From: Iodobacter sp. BJB302
GTDB lineage: Bacteria > Pseudomonadota > Gammaproteobacteria > Burkholderiales > Chitinibacteraceae
Direction: 5' to 3'
DNA: 64,000 nt
Assembly: GCF_002735645.1 (NCBI RefSeq)
Contig: NZ_PDZG01000013.1
Location: forward strand, 1 to 64,000
A model generated the notes under the pieces. That model did no database searches, had not been told where the DNA came from, and was given only the letters and a program-made list of their open reading frames with translations. Shown here one piece after another: positions 8,435 to 16,034 of this stretch (positions within the stretch are counted from its first letter, which is position 1; the number at the start of each line of letters is the position of its first letter). Position numbers and translations under genes: made by a program.

Positions 8435-9739
8435 TTACGGGTCTGCCCTGCTCTGAGCATCCCAAACCAGCCGCACATCAAAACTCAATGCAGACAACAT
8501 GGTAAACACCACGACGCCTGCAAAAGAAACCGCGGCCACGCCGGGAAATACCGACATCAATTTACCCATATGGATTAAAGCCACCAGAATCACTACCACA
8601 AACACGTCCACCATAGACCAGCGTCCAATCAGCTCGGTGATGCGATAAAGCCGGGTGTAGTGCAGCGCACTTCTCTTTGATTTGCCTTGAGCCGCAATAC
8701 ACAGCACCACGATGGAAATAAATTTCACCAGCGGCACCACCACACTGGCCACAAAAATAATCGTCGCCACAGGATAAGAGCCCATACGCCACAACAGCAG
8801 CACGCCTTCCAGAATGGTGGAAGGCGTACGCTCGCCAAAAGACTCTGTAATCATCATGGGGTACAGGTTGGCAGGCAGATAAAGCAGCATGGCGGTAATG
8901 AGCAAGGCCCAGGTCATTGATAAGCTGTGCGGGCGGCGATCATAAAGGCGGGCATGGCAGCGCCCGCACTTCCGGGCTTGCCGGGCATTAAAAAAGCCGC
9001 ACACGGTGCAGGCTTTTGCCCCATTCATTCTGAGCTTTTGGGCGGGCAAGCCCGCTAATTGATCCAGCTGAAAACCAAACCAGTGCACATCAAATACGGT
9101 AACGGTTTTAATCAGCGCTAGCGAAAACAGCAACATGGCCCAAAATGATAAGCCAAGGCCAATTTGCGCCAGTGCGGCCAGTTTAATCAGGCTGACCAGA
9201 ATACCAATCACAAAGACATCCGCCATCATCCATGGCTCCAGCCGTATGGCCAGCCGCAGCACGCTGCGAAGCCCGGGCCAGTGCACAGACCATTTCAGCG
9301 CCAGCGATAAATAAATCACTGCACATAAAAAAAGAGCGGGGGTCAGCAGCACACAGCTCAGCAACACATTGGCCACAATGCCAAAATCGGCCTCGACCAA
9401 TGATCTGGCGCTGCTAAAAAAGGTCATCTGGCTTTCCACACCGGCAATATGCAAATTAAGCAGGGGAAAAGCACAGCTTAAGATCAGTAAAATAAGCGTA
9501 GTCAGCGCATAGGCCAGCGGAGTATCAAAGGGATGCGGCGGCACACTGCAAAGATGATGGCCACAGCGTACGCAGCTTGCACCTTGCCCGGCGCGCAATT
9601 CATCCATATTTTGTAGTAAATCGCACTGAGCGCAGTGTATTTCATGTGCAGGCAAACCCGGCTCCTGCTGATCCAAAGATCGTGCAACAGCGTACTGCCT
9701 GGTAAAGCGCTTCAATAGAGATTTAAATTTTTCTGACAA
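8435..9739 (-). CDS. pqiA: PqiA, inner-membrane protein with two paraquat-inducible domains
   Basis: Encodes 434 residues: two PqiA domains, each opening with a zinc-ribbon-like Cys pair set (CAQC/CVRC near residues 36-60 and CTVC/CGRC near 240-260) followed by four hydrophobic segments. PqiA sits in the inner membrane and is thought to load lipid into PqiB. It is the first gene of pqiABC, 67 bases ahead of the chosen pqiB start. In relatives the operon is stress-induced (SoxRS in enterics); no operator is evident here. Confidence 0.92.
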   Translation of the reverse strand: MSEKFKSLLKRFTRQYAVARSLDQQEPGLPAHEIHCAQCDLLQNMDELRAGQGASCVRCGHHLCSVPPHPFDTPLAYALTTLILLILSCAFPLLNLHIAGVESQMTFFSSARSLVEADFGIVANVLLSCVLLTPALFLCAVIYLSLALKWSVHWPGLRSVLRLAIRLEPWMMADVFVIGILVSLIKLAALAQIGLGLSFWAMLLFSLALIKTVTVFDVHWFGFQLDQLAGLPAQKLRMNGAKACTVCGFFNARQARKCGRCHARLYDRRPHSLSMTWALLITAMLLYLPANLYPMMITESFGERTPSTILEGVLLLWRMGSYPVATIIFVASVVVPLVKFISIVVLCIAAQGKSKRSALHYTRLYRITELIGRWSMVDVFVVVILVALIHMGKLMSVFPGVAAVSFAGVVVFTMLSALSFDVRLVWDAQSRADP

Positions 9740-9864
9740 ATTGAATCAATACCCATAAAAATCAGCACGGATGCCTGCTGAAAGCCTGCCTAATCTGCCC
9801 TATATGCATAAAAGGCAGATGACAGGCTTGCAAAGTAAGCGTCGAAGTAAGCGTCGGTACTGGC

Positions 9865-10464
9865 TTATTTTTTATTCAGATCGCTATTCACCATATATTT
9901 AGCCCCATTCACAGTGGCTTCGGCGGTTAAGCCATTTTCGGTGAATTGATAAACATAGACATCCTTCCCTAAATGCTTAGCACCGGCAATCTGCCCCCCT
10001 GTTTTACCTGCCTTGGCAGCTGCGCCGGCCTCACCACTGGCGCTCCAGCCTGAGGTTACAAACTTGTTATAAGCTTTATTGCTGGTAAACACCCAAACCT
10101 CGCGGGTTTCCTTCGCCCCCAGCCCTAAGCCTACCTTACCCTGCAGCATATCCATATAGGTACGTTTTCCGCTGGCAACAGCTACCCCGTCACCCCCGCC
10201 CGCCCCTACAAAGACAGCCTGAAACCCGCCGGTGCGAAATACCGCATAGGCTGATGCTTTAGCAATCTGCGATTTTGCACTTGGGAATTTTTTATAAACC
10301 TGAGCCAGCGTGTCTTGCGCCGCCTGATCAATTGCTGCCCTGCGCTCTGCAGGTGTTTTTTGCTCAGCAGATGATGCGGCGCTGTTTTGTTTTACCGCTG
10401 AATCGGCCAGCACAGGTAAAGCAAGCAGTGAACTCACGGCAAATATAATTGATTTTAGTTGCAT
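9865..10464 (-). CDS. Exported SYLF/Ysc84-domain lipid-binding protein
   Basis: Encodes 199 residues with a signal peptide (SIIFAVSSLLALPVLADS). The mature protein has the SYLF pattern: a helical start (IDQAAQDTLAQVYKKFP), AKASAYAVFRTGGFQAVF, a Gly-rich turn (GAGGGDGVAVASGKRTYM) and the close GLGLGAKETREVWVF. SYLF domains bind phosphoinositides or other anionic lipids; bacterial copies are periplasmic and poorly characterised. Monocistronic, downstream of the pqiABC promoter region on the same strand. Confidence 0.82.
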   Translation of the reverse strand: MQLKSIIFAVSSLLALPVLADSAVKQNSAASSAEQKTPAERRAAIDQAAQDTLAQVYKKFPSAKSQIAKASAYAVFRTGGFQAVFVGAGGGDGVAVASGKRTYMDMLQGKVGLGLGAKETREVWVFTSNKAYNKFVTSGWSASGEAGAAAKAGKTGGQIAGAKHLGKDVYVYQFTENGLTAEATVNGAKYMVNSDLNKK

Positions 10465-10752
10465 AATTAAACTCCTGATTTCATCAAATTTAAGAAACTT
10501 ACTTACAAAAATTAATCGTATTTAAGTATTTAATAATGATTCAGTTTTTAACTATTAGCCCCAGCATCAGCAGGCAGACACGCTAACATGTTTAAAGCGA
10601 TTACCAGTTAATCACAAAAAATTAAAAAGGTATGTCGGTTAATCCCTATATACGGCGTAAATATGTCACAAAGCATTCAATCTGCACATCCATTCATTGT
10701 GCAATAAATAGCTTTTATCTGATAAAAAAGGAAGGAAAACATCTTAAATAAA

Positions 10753-10875
10753 TCAAAGATACGGCACTATTAATATAAGAATAGCAATCAAAAAAATACT
10801 GACTATGATTAAATTATGCTTATTCTTAAAACCATCAGCCTGACGAATATATTTTAAAGAACCAGATTTATTCAT
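10753..10875 (-). CDS. Possible small single-span membrane protein (40 residues)
   Basis: An ATG at 10875 opens a 40-codon frame ending TGA at 10753: a basic N-terminal half (MNKSGSLKYIRQADGFKNKH) and then an unbroken hydrophobic run (NLIIVSIFLIAILILIVPYL). This charge-then-helix layout is typical of small bacterial membrane proteins. No strong ribosome site is visible. It lies in the 560-base gap between the SYLF gene and the terminator at about 11.0 kb; the rest of the gap holds nothing recognisable. Confidence 0.4.
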   Translation of the reverse strand: MNKSGSLKYIRQADGFKNKHNLIIVSIFLIAILILIVPYL

Positions 10876-10977
10876 CCATTTAAAAAAAATGGAATTAACC
10901 TTAAAACACACTATCCCCGGTTATTTTGGTGATTACGGGAGAGCATGTAAACCCTTAATTTCCCGCGATTAGGCGCA

Positions 10978-11017
10978 ACAAAGCCCCCGCTTTTCTTATA
11001 AAAACGGGGGCTTTGTT
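10978..11017. terminator. Terminator after the broken peroxiredoxin gene
   Basis: Stem ACAAAGCCCCCG / CGGGGGCTTTGT around an AT loop. It sits 12 bases past the peroxiredoxin stop on the minus strand. Confidence 0.75.
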
Positions 11018-11028
11018 ATGAGGCTAAA

Positions 11029-11667
11029 TTAACGGTTTGGCTGTGGCGTTAAGCGCAAATAAGGACGAATCGCTTTATAGCCTTTAGGAAAGCGCTGGGC
11101 AATTTCATCTGCATCCTGCAGGGAAGGAATAATCACCACATCGTCGCCATCCACCCAATCAGCAGGTGTGGCTACTTTGTGATGATCCGTCAGTTGCAGG
11201 GAATCAATCACACGCAGAATTTCATTAAAGTTGCGGCCTGTGCTGGCTGGATAAGTCAGCGTTAAACGGATTTTTTTGGCCGGATCGATCACAAACACGG
11301 AGCGCACAGTGAGATTGGCCAAAGAATTTGGGTGAATCATGTCGTAAAGCTCGGCCACCTTACGATCGGCATCGGCCAGAATCGGGAAATTAACCGAGGT
11401 ATTTTGCGTTTCATTAATGTCGTTAATCTAGGCCACATGCGATTCCAGCGTGTCTACGCTGACCGCCAGTGGTTTTACATTACGTTTTTTAAATTCTTCA
11501 GCCAGCTTGGCGGTCTTGCCCAGCTCGGTGGTGCAAACCGGCGTGAAATCAGCCGGGTGTGAAAACAGCACCACCCAACTATCCCCCGCCCATGCATGAA
11601 AGCTAATCTCGCCTGCAGACGATTGCTGTGTAAAGTCGGGAGCTACATCACCTAAACGCAGTGTCAT
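11029..11667 (-). pseudogene. 1-Cys peroxiredoxin interrupted by an amber codon
   Basis: The frame runs without shift from ATG 11667 (site AAAGGAA) to 11029, 213 codons, but carries TAG at 11428-11430. The first part has the peroxidatic motif HPADFTPVCTTELG (1-Cys/Prx6 class). Right after the stop the frame resumes as INDINETQNTSVNFPILADA and ends with the Prx6-type tail (WVDGDDVVIIP). In relatives the interrupted spot reads HV(G/A)WINDI, so TGG (Trp) became TAG. Without suppression only the first 79 residues would be made. Everything else is intact, so the change is recent or a sequencing error. Confidence 0.85.
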
Positions 11668-12049
11668 TTGATCATTCCTTTGATTAAACAGCATCAGCAA
11701 CACGCCTTGCTTTGCCCTGATTCTACCTAAAGTTTTAAAAACAAAAAGTAATATATAATAATATCATTATTACTTTTTGTTATAAATTTTAAAACCCTTC
11801 ATGCATAAAACTTGCAGCAGCCAAATACCACCAAGCTCATACAACCCCATCAATATAACAAAATACTATATAAATGTAAGTTTTAATTACATATTGATAT
11901 TTAATCATTATGATAAATTGAAGACAGCAAAAAAGCATTGCTCCCAACACCAGCTTTATTTAAGCCAGTCAACTACGTAAGCCATTACTCAGCCGCATGG
12001 TTATCTGCAGCAGCGGCCTCCTCCGTCATTTTTATGAGCTGACAAACTG
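11668..12049. other. Divergent intergenic region with possible 17-codon leader
   Basis: AT-rich spacer between the peroxiredoxin and the ABC operon. A small frame from ATG 11997 (MVICSSGLLRHFYELTN) ends at TGA 12048, overlapping the permease start as TGATG. The permease itself has only a weak ribosome site, so coupling through this leader is conceivable. Confidence 0.35.
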
Positions 12050-12733
12050 ATGAATTTTAACTTTGATGGCTTTCTGAAAAGCTTTCCGGAAATCGCCCAG
12101 GCCCTGCCCATTACCCTGCAAATTACGCTGACGTCCATGCTGGCCGGGCTGTTGCTGGGCACCATACTGGCACTGCTGATCCGCTTTAAAATCCCCGTGC
12201 TGGCACAGCTGGCCCATGTTTATATCTCTTTCTTCCGCGGCACGCCGCTCTTAGTTCAGCTGTTTGTGCTGTATTACGGCCTGCCGCAATTGTTTCCGGT
12301 ATTTAGCGCCTTGCAATCAGTGAGCGCCGCGCTGATTGGCCTGAGCCTGAATATGGCGGCCTATTTATCTGAATCTATACGCGGCGCACTTAATGCAGTT
12401 GACCGCGGCCAAATGGATGCCTGCTTATCCGCCGGAATGAGCCGCTTGCAAGGCTTATATCATGTGGTGCTGCCCCAGGCGGCCAGAGTAGCCGTGCCCT
12501 CGCTGGCGAACAGCTTTGTTGGCTTACTGAAAGAATCCTCCTTAGTTTTTGCCCTTGGCGTGACCGAAATTCTGGCCCAGGCCAAGCAGTATGCCTCTTT
12601 AACTTACTGCTATATGGAGGCTTTTTTAGCCGTGGCACTGGTTTACTGGGCGATTACCGTGCTGTTTGGCGCAGCACAGCGGCGGCTTGAAGCCCGGCTG
12701 AATATCCCTTATCAGCAAGGAGCCAGCGCATGA
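12050..12733 (+). CDS. Amino-acid ABC transporter permease (cystine/polar type)
   Basis: Encodes 227 residues of the HisM/GltK/TcyB family: a leading helix (ITLQITLTSMLAGLLLGTI), the FRGTPLLVQLFVLYYGLP motif and the EAA loop near GQMDACLSAGMSRLQGLYHV that contacts the ATPase. It forms the inner-membrane channel with the binding protein at 13492. The stop overlaps the next ATG (12730-12733). The binding protein resembles cystine-type receptors, which suggests a sulfur-containing amino acid, but that is inference. Confidence 0.88.
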   Translation: MNFNFDGFLKSFPEIAQALPITLQITLTSMLAGLLLGTILALLIRFKIPVLAQLAHVYISFFRGTPLLVQLFVLYYGLPQLFPVFSALQSVSAALIGLSLNMAAYLSESIRGALNAVDRGQMDACLSAGMSRLQGLYHVVLPQAARVAVPSLANSFVGLLKESSLVFALGVTEILAQAKQYASLTYCYMEAFLAVALVYWAITVLFGAAQRRLEARLNIPYQQGASA

Positions 12734-13482
12734 TTAAGGTTAGCGGGCTGAGTAAATCATTTGGCAAACAGGCCGTTTTGCAGCAAATCTCATTTGAAGT
12801 GCCACGGGGCGATGTACTGGCGCTGATCGGCCCGTCCGGCGCGGGTAAATCCACCCTGCTGCGCTGCCTGAATTTATTAGAAACACCCGATACGGGCTTA
12901 CTGCGTGTGGGTGATTTAAATATCGATTGCAGCCAGCGGGTGCCAGGCAAAACGCTGCAGCAATTACGCCAGGCTACGGCAATGGTGTTTCAAAACTACA
13001 ACCTGTTTAAAAACAAAACCGCGCTCGACAATATCGCCCTGCCCTTAATCAGCGCCAAGGGGTTCAGCCGTTCAGAAGCCAGGGAGCGGGCCTTTCAGTT
13101 ACTCGAGCGGGTTGATTTAACGAAACAAGCCAGCCAGTACCCGGCCACGCTTTCGGGCGGATAGCAGCAGCGGGTGGGCATCGCCAGAGCTCTGGCGCTG
13201 GATCCTGAAGTGATTTTATTTGATGAGCCCACCTCATCGCTGGATCCGGAGCGGGTGGCCGAAGTGCTGAGCGTAATCAAGAGCCTGGCGCACCGCGACA
13301 TCACCATGATTATTTCAACCCATGAAATCAGCTTTGCCCGCCAGGTTGCCAATCAGATTTTATTTATGGCCGATGGGCAAATTATCGAGCGTGGCCAGGC
13401 TAAAGCCGTGCTGGATGACGCCAGCCACGAACGCACCCGCCGCTTTTTGCAGCAACTGACCCCTTCCCCCGTGATTAGCTAA
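12730..13482 (+). pseudogene. Amino-acid ABC transporter ATPase interrupted by an amber codon
   Basis: One uninterrupted frame of 251 codons except for TAG at 13162-13164. Before the stop are Walker A (GPSGAGKSTL) and the Q-loop (VFQNYNLF); the stop falls exactly inside the signature, LSGG-stop-QQRVGIARAL, where the family has LSGGQQQR. After it come Walker B and the D-loop (VILFDEPTSSLDPE) and the H-loop (IISTHE). The single change CAG to TAG explains it. Without suppression the ATPase cannot work, although permease, binding protein and VOC genes around it are intact. Confidence 0.88.
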
Positions 13483-13491
13483 GGAGTTTTT

Positions 13492-14271
13492 ATGTATCTG
13501 CCTCACTCGTTTATGTACGGCATTGCAGCAGTCAGCCTTGCCATCAGCCAGAATGCGTTTTCTGCCGACGCTAACAATGTATTGCGCGTGGGTACCAGTG
13601 GCGATTACGCGCCTTTTACATACAAGGAAAAAGGCGCAGTAACAGGCTTTGATATTGCTGTTGTTGAGGCTGTTGCCAAAAAAATCGGCTATCAGGTGAA
13701 ATGGGAAGTCGCAGATTTTGTCGGCCTGTTTGGCCAACTTGATTCTGGCCGGATTGATACTGTCGCCAATCAGCTCAGCATTACCCCAGAGCGCCAGCAG
13801 AAATATCAGTTCAGCCAGCCCTATGAGTTTTCCGGCGATGTTTTTGTAATTAAACAAGACAATAACAGCATCAAAAGCATTCAGGATCTGGCTGGTAAAA
13901 CGATAGGCGTGGGCTTTGGCACGGCAGATGAGCGTAAATTACGCAGCCTGCTGGCAGGAAAAAATGTCACCATCAAAACCTTTGATGAAGATCCTGTTGC
14001 CGAATTAAACGAGGTGGTTTTAGGCCGAGTGGATGGCTATTACAATGGCGCGGTAGCGGTACGTACCGCCATTGGCCGCGCCAAACTGCCGCTGAAACTG
14101 CTGGGTGAGCCTGCTGCCTATGACGAAATTGGCCTGCCCTTTGCACGCAATGCCCGTGGCCAGGCGCTGGCAAGCAAGGTAGACGCAGCACTGGGCGAGC
14201 TAAAAAAAGACGGCATCTTACAAAAAATCTCTTTGCAATGGCTTAAAGCCGACGTCACTAAAAAAAACTAA
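13492..14271 (+). CDS. Periplasmic amino-acid-binding protein (cystine-type)
   Basis: Encodes 259 residues: signal peptide to about residue 24, then the family-3 solute-binding fold, LRVGTSGDYAPFTY and VTGFDIAVVEAVAKKIGY at the start, GRIDTVANQLSITPERQQKY in the middle and LAGKTIGVGFG as the second lobe begins. The DTVANQLSITPER pattern is close to cystine/polar amino-acid receptors (TcyA/TcyJ-like). It follows the ATPase by 9 bases and precedes a VOC gene by 9 bases, so all four form one operon. Confidence 0.87.
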   Translation: MYLPHSFMYGIAAVSLAISQNAFSADANNVLRVGTSGDYAPFTYKEKGAVTGFDIAVVEAVAKKIGYQVKWEVADFVGLFGQLDSGRIDTVANQLSITPERQQKYQFSQPYEFSGDVFVIKQDNNSIKSIQDLAGKTIGVGFGTADERKLRSLLAGKNVTIKTFDEDPVAELNEVVLGRVDGYYNGAVAVRTAIGRAKLPLKLLGEPAAYDEIGLPFARNARGQALASKVDAALGELKKDGILQKISLQWLKADVTKKN

Positions 14272-14280
14272 GGAAGCCAG

Positions 14281-14790
14281 ATGGGAATCAAACGCCTTAA
14301 CCATGCCGTGCTGTATGTGAGCGATGTAGCGCAAAGCAGCGCTTTTTATAAAGACACACTGGGCTTTAAATTCAAACCCAGCGATTCACCCGATAAAGCC
14401 GTTTTTAGCCAGGCAGCAGAATCAGATAACGATCATGACCTGGCATTATTCAGCAAAAACCTGGGGCAGCAGCGCGCAGGCGTGTTTCGCTCGCGCTATG
14501 AAGCAGCCGACCCAAGCGAGCCGCCTGCCGGTCTTTATCACCTGGCATGGGAAGTGGACAAACTCAGCGAATTAAGCCGCATCCGCGATTTACTGCAGGC
14601 CCAGGGGCGATTAGGTCTGGAAGAAGACCACGGTGTGCACAAAAGCATTTATGGCCATGATCCGGACGGGCTCTTATTTGAAGTGGCCTGGTTTGTGCCG
14701 CCGCATCTGCTTACAGATGAAGATAAATCACAAACAAGCGGAACGCTTGATCTGGAAAAAGAACTGCAGCGCTTTGCAGAGATTGCATAA
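14281..14790 (+). CDS. VOC (glyoxalase/extradiol dioxygenase) family protein
   Basis: Encodes 169 residues, a single VOC unit of two beta-alpha-beta-beta-beta modules: IKRLNHAVLYVSDVAQSSAF at the start, YHLAWEVDKL in the middle and DPDGLLFEVAWF at the end. Likely metal ligands are His in LNHAVLY, His in LYHLAWEV and Glu in LLFEVAWF, as in CatE-type dioxygenases. The reaction is unknown. Being last in an operon with a cystine-type importer, it may act on an imported sulfur compound, which is inference. Confidence 0.82.
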   Translation: MGIKRLNHAVLYVSDVAQSSAFYKDTLGFKFKPSDSPDKAVFSQAAESDNDHDLALFSKNLGQQRAGVFRSRYEAADPSEPPAGLYHLAWEVDKLSELSRIRDLLQAQGRLGLEEDHGVHKSIYGHDPDGLLFEVAWFVPPHLLTDEDKSQTSGTLDLEKELQRFAEIA

Positions 14791-14875
14791 ATACACGCCG
14801 ATTTAACATGACGCCCGTTTGGGCAAAAATCCGGCCCACGGAATGTTGCCCAAACAAAAAAACGGCGCAGAATAA

Positions 14876-15064
<189 letters not shown>

Positions 15065-15192
15065 TACACCGGGCTTTGCCGGGGTTTTATCGCCTGGCAA
15101 AGCCCTCTGCCCTTTGGACAAATATCCTCAGGGCGATCAGCGCAGCCTTTACCATGACCAGCCGGGGGCGCTGCTTTACACAAGAAACTGCA

Positions 15193-15837
15193 TCAAACGC
15201 CCTGAGGCGCAATCTGTTCAACTATGGGCATAGTCATTTCGATAATGCGCTCAAAGCTAACGGCTCGCGTATTGCAGGTGCCATACAGCACATTGCTGCC
15301 CTCCATCACAATGGCTAATAAATGGATCAGCTCATTGATCGCCAGGGTATTGGCTGCGGGGTATCTGAGACTGACTAAAGCGGCTGATCTTTTGATCATG
15401 GCATCATAAAACGCATCCACTGTCTGGCAAATCTGCTCATCATGCAGCGCCATCGCCCATAGCTCACGGAAAGTGCGCGTCGTTTCATTTTGAATGGCAT
15501 CCATCATCATCCAGCGCACCAGCCCCCTCAGGCCTTCTGCATAGAGTTGCCCTTCCGGGGAAAGCGATTCTTCCAAATGAATAAAGTATTTCTCCAGTAT
15601 TTTCGCAACCATCGCGTTGATTAGCTCATTTTTACTAGGGAAATGATAAGTCAGATTGCCCGGTGAAATTCCCGCCGCTTCGGCCACCCTTCTGGTTGTA
15701 AATTTGGCATTGCCAAACTCAATCAGCACCTGCTGCGCGCACTCAAGAATATGGTTAATCGTATTTTGCGAAACACTGCTTTTGGCCGCATCGCCTGGCA
15801 GATCCGGCGACCTGGATTTTCTTTGTATTGACATCAA
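15193..15837 (-). CDS. TetR-family repressor, probable regulator of the alkylsulfatase
   Basis: Encodes 214 residues. After a basic tail, residues 24-70 form a TetR helix-turn-helix: FTTRRVAEAAGISPGNLTYH then FPSKNELINAMV. The C-terminal ligand domain is of the type used for hydrophobic effectors. It is divergent from the alkylsulfatase gene, and the 200-base spacer contains two palindromes that fit a TetR site, so it probably represses both itself and the sulfatase. Confidence 0.87.
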   Translation of the reverse strand: MMSIQRKSRSPDLPGDAAKSSVSQNTINHILECAQQVLIEFGNAKFTTRRVAEAAGISPGNLTYHFPSKNELINAMVAKILEKYFIHLEESLSPEGQLYAEGLRGLVRWMMMDAIQNETTRTFRELWAMALHDEQICQTVDAFYDAMIKRSAALVSLRYPAANTLAINELIHLLAIVMEGSNVLYGTCNTRAVSFERIIEMTMPIVEQIAPQGV

Positions 15838-15875
15838 ACAGCCTCTTTATTCGGTACTTTTTTGCATTGACCTAA

Positions 15876-15922
15876 TTAGTTCAAGTGTACTAAATTAGCG
15901 ACAAATAGTTCATCTGTACTAA
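15876..15922. promoter_or_regulatory. Two 18-bp palindromes, likely TetR operators
   Basis: Site 1 (15876-15893) reads TTAGTTCAAGTGTACTAA and site 2 (15905-15922) ATAGTTCATCTGTACTAA. Both fit TAGTTCA-N2-TGTACTA, each a near-perfect dyad, with centres 29 bases apart. They lie 40-85 bases upstream of the TetR start and about 110-160 upstream of the sulfatase start. Two similar sites in a divergent promoter region are typical of TetR autoregulation. Confidence 0.75.
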
Positions 15923-16034
15923 TTTTATCGCTAAGCTTTTTGTTTGGCTAGGTGAATTGCTTTGCTTGACTACTCCACAGCTTATAAAGAAGGCTGCCCG
16001 GAGTTAAAAAATGACTTTCCAGAGGATAAATATC

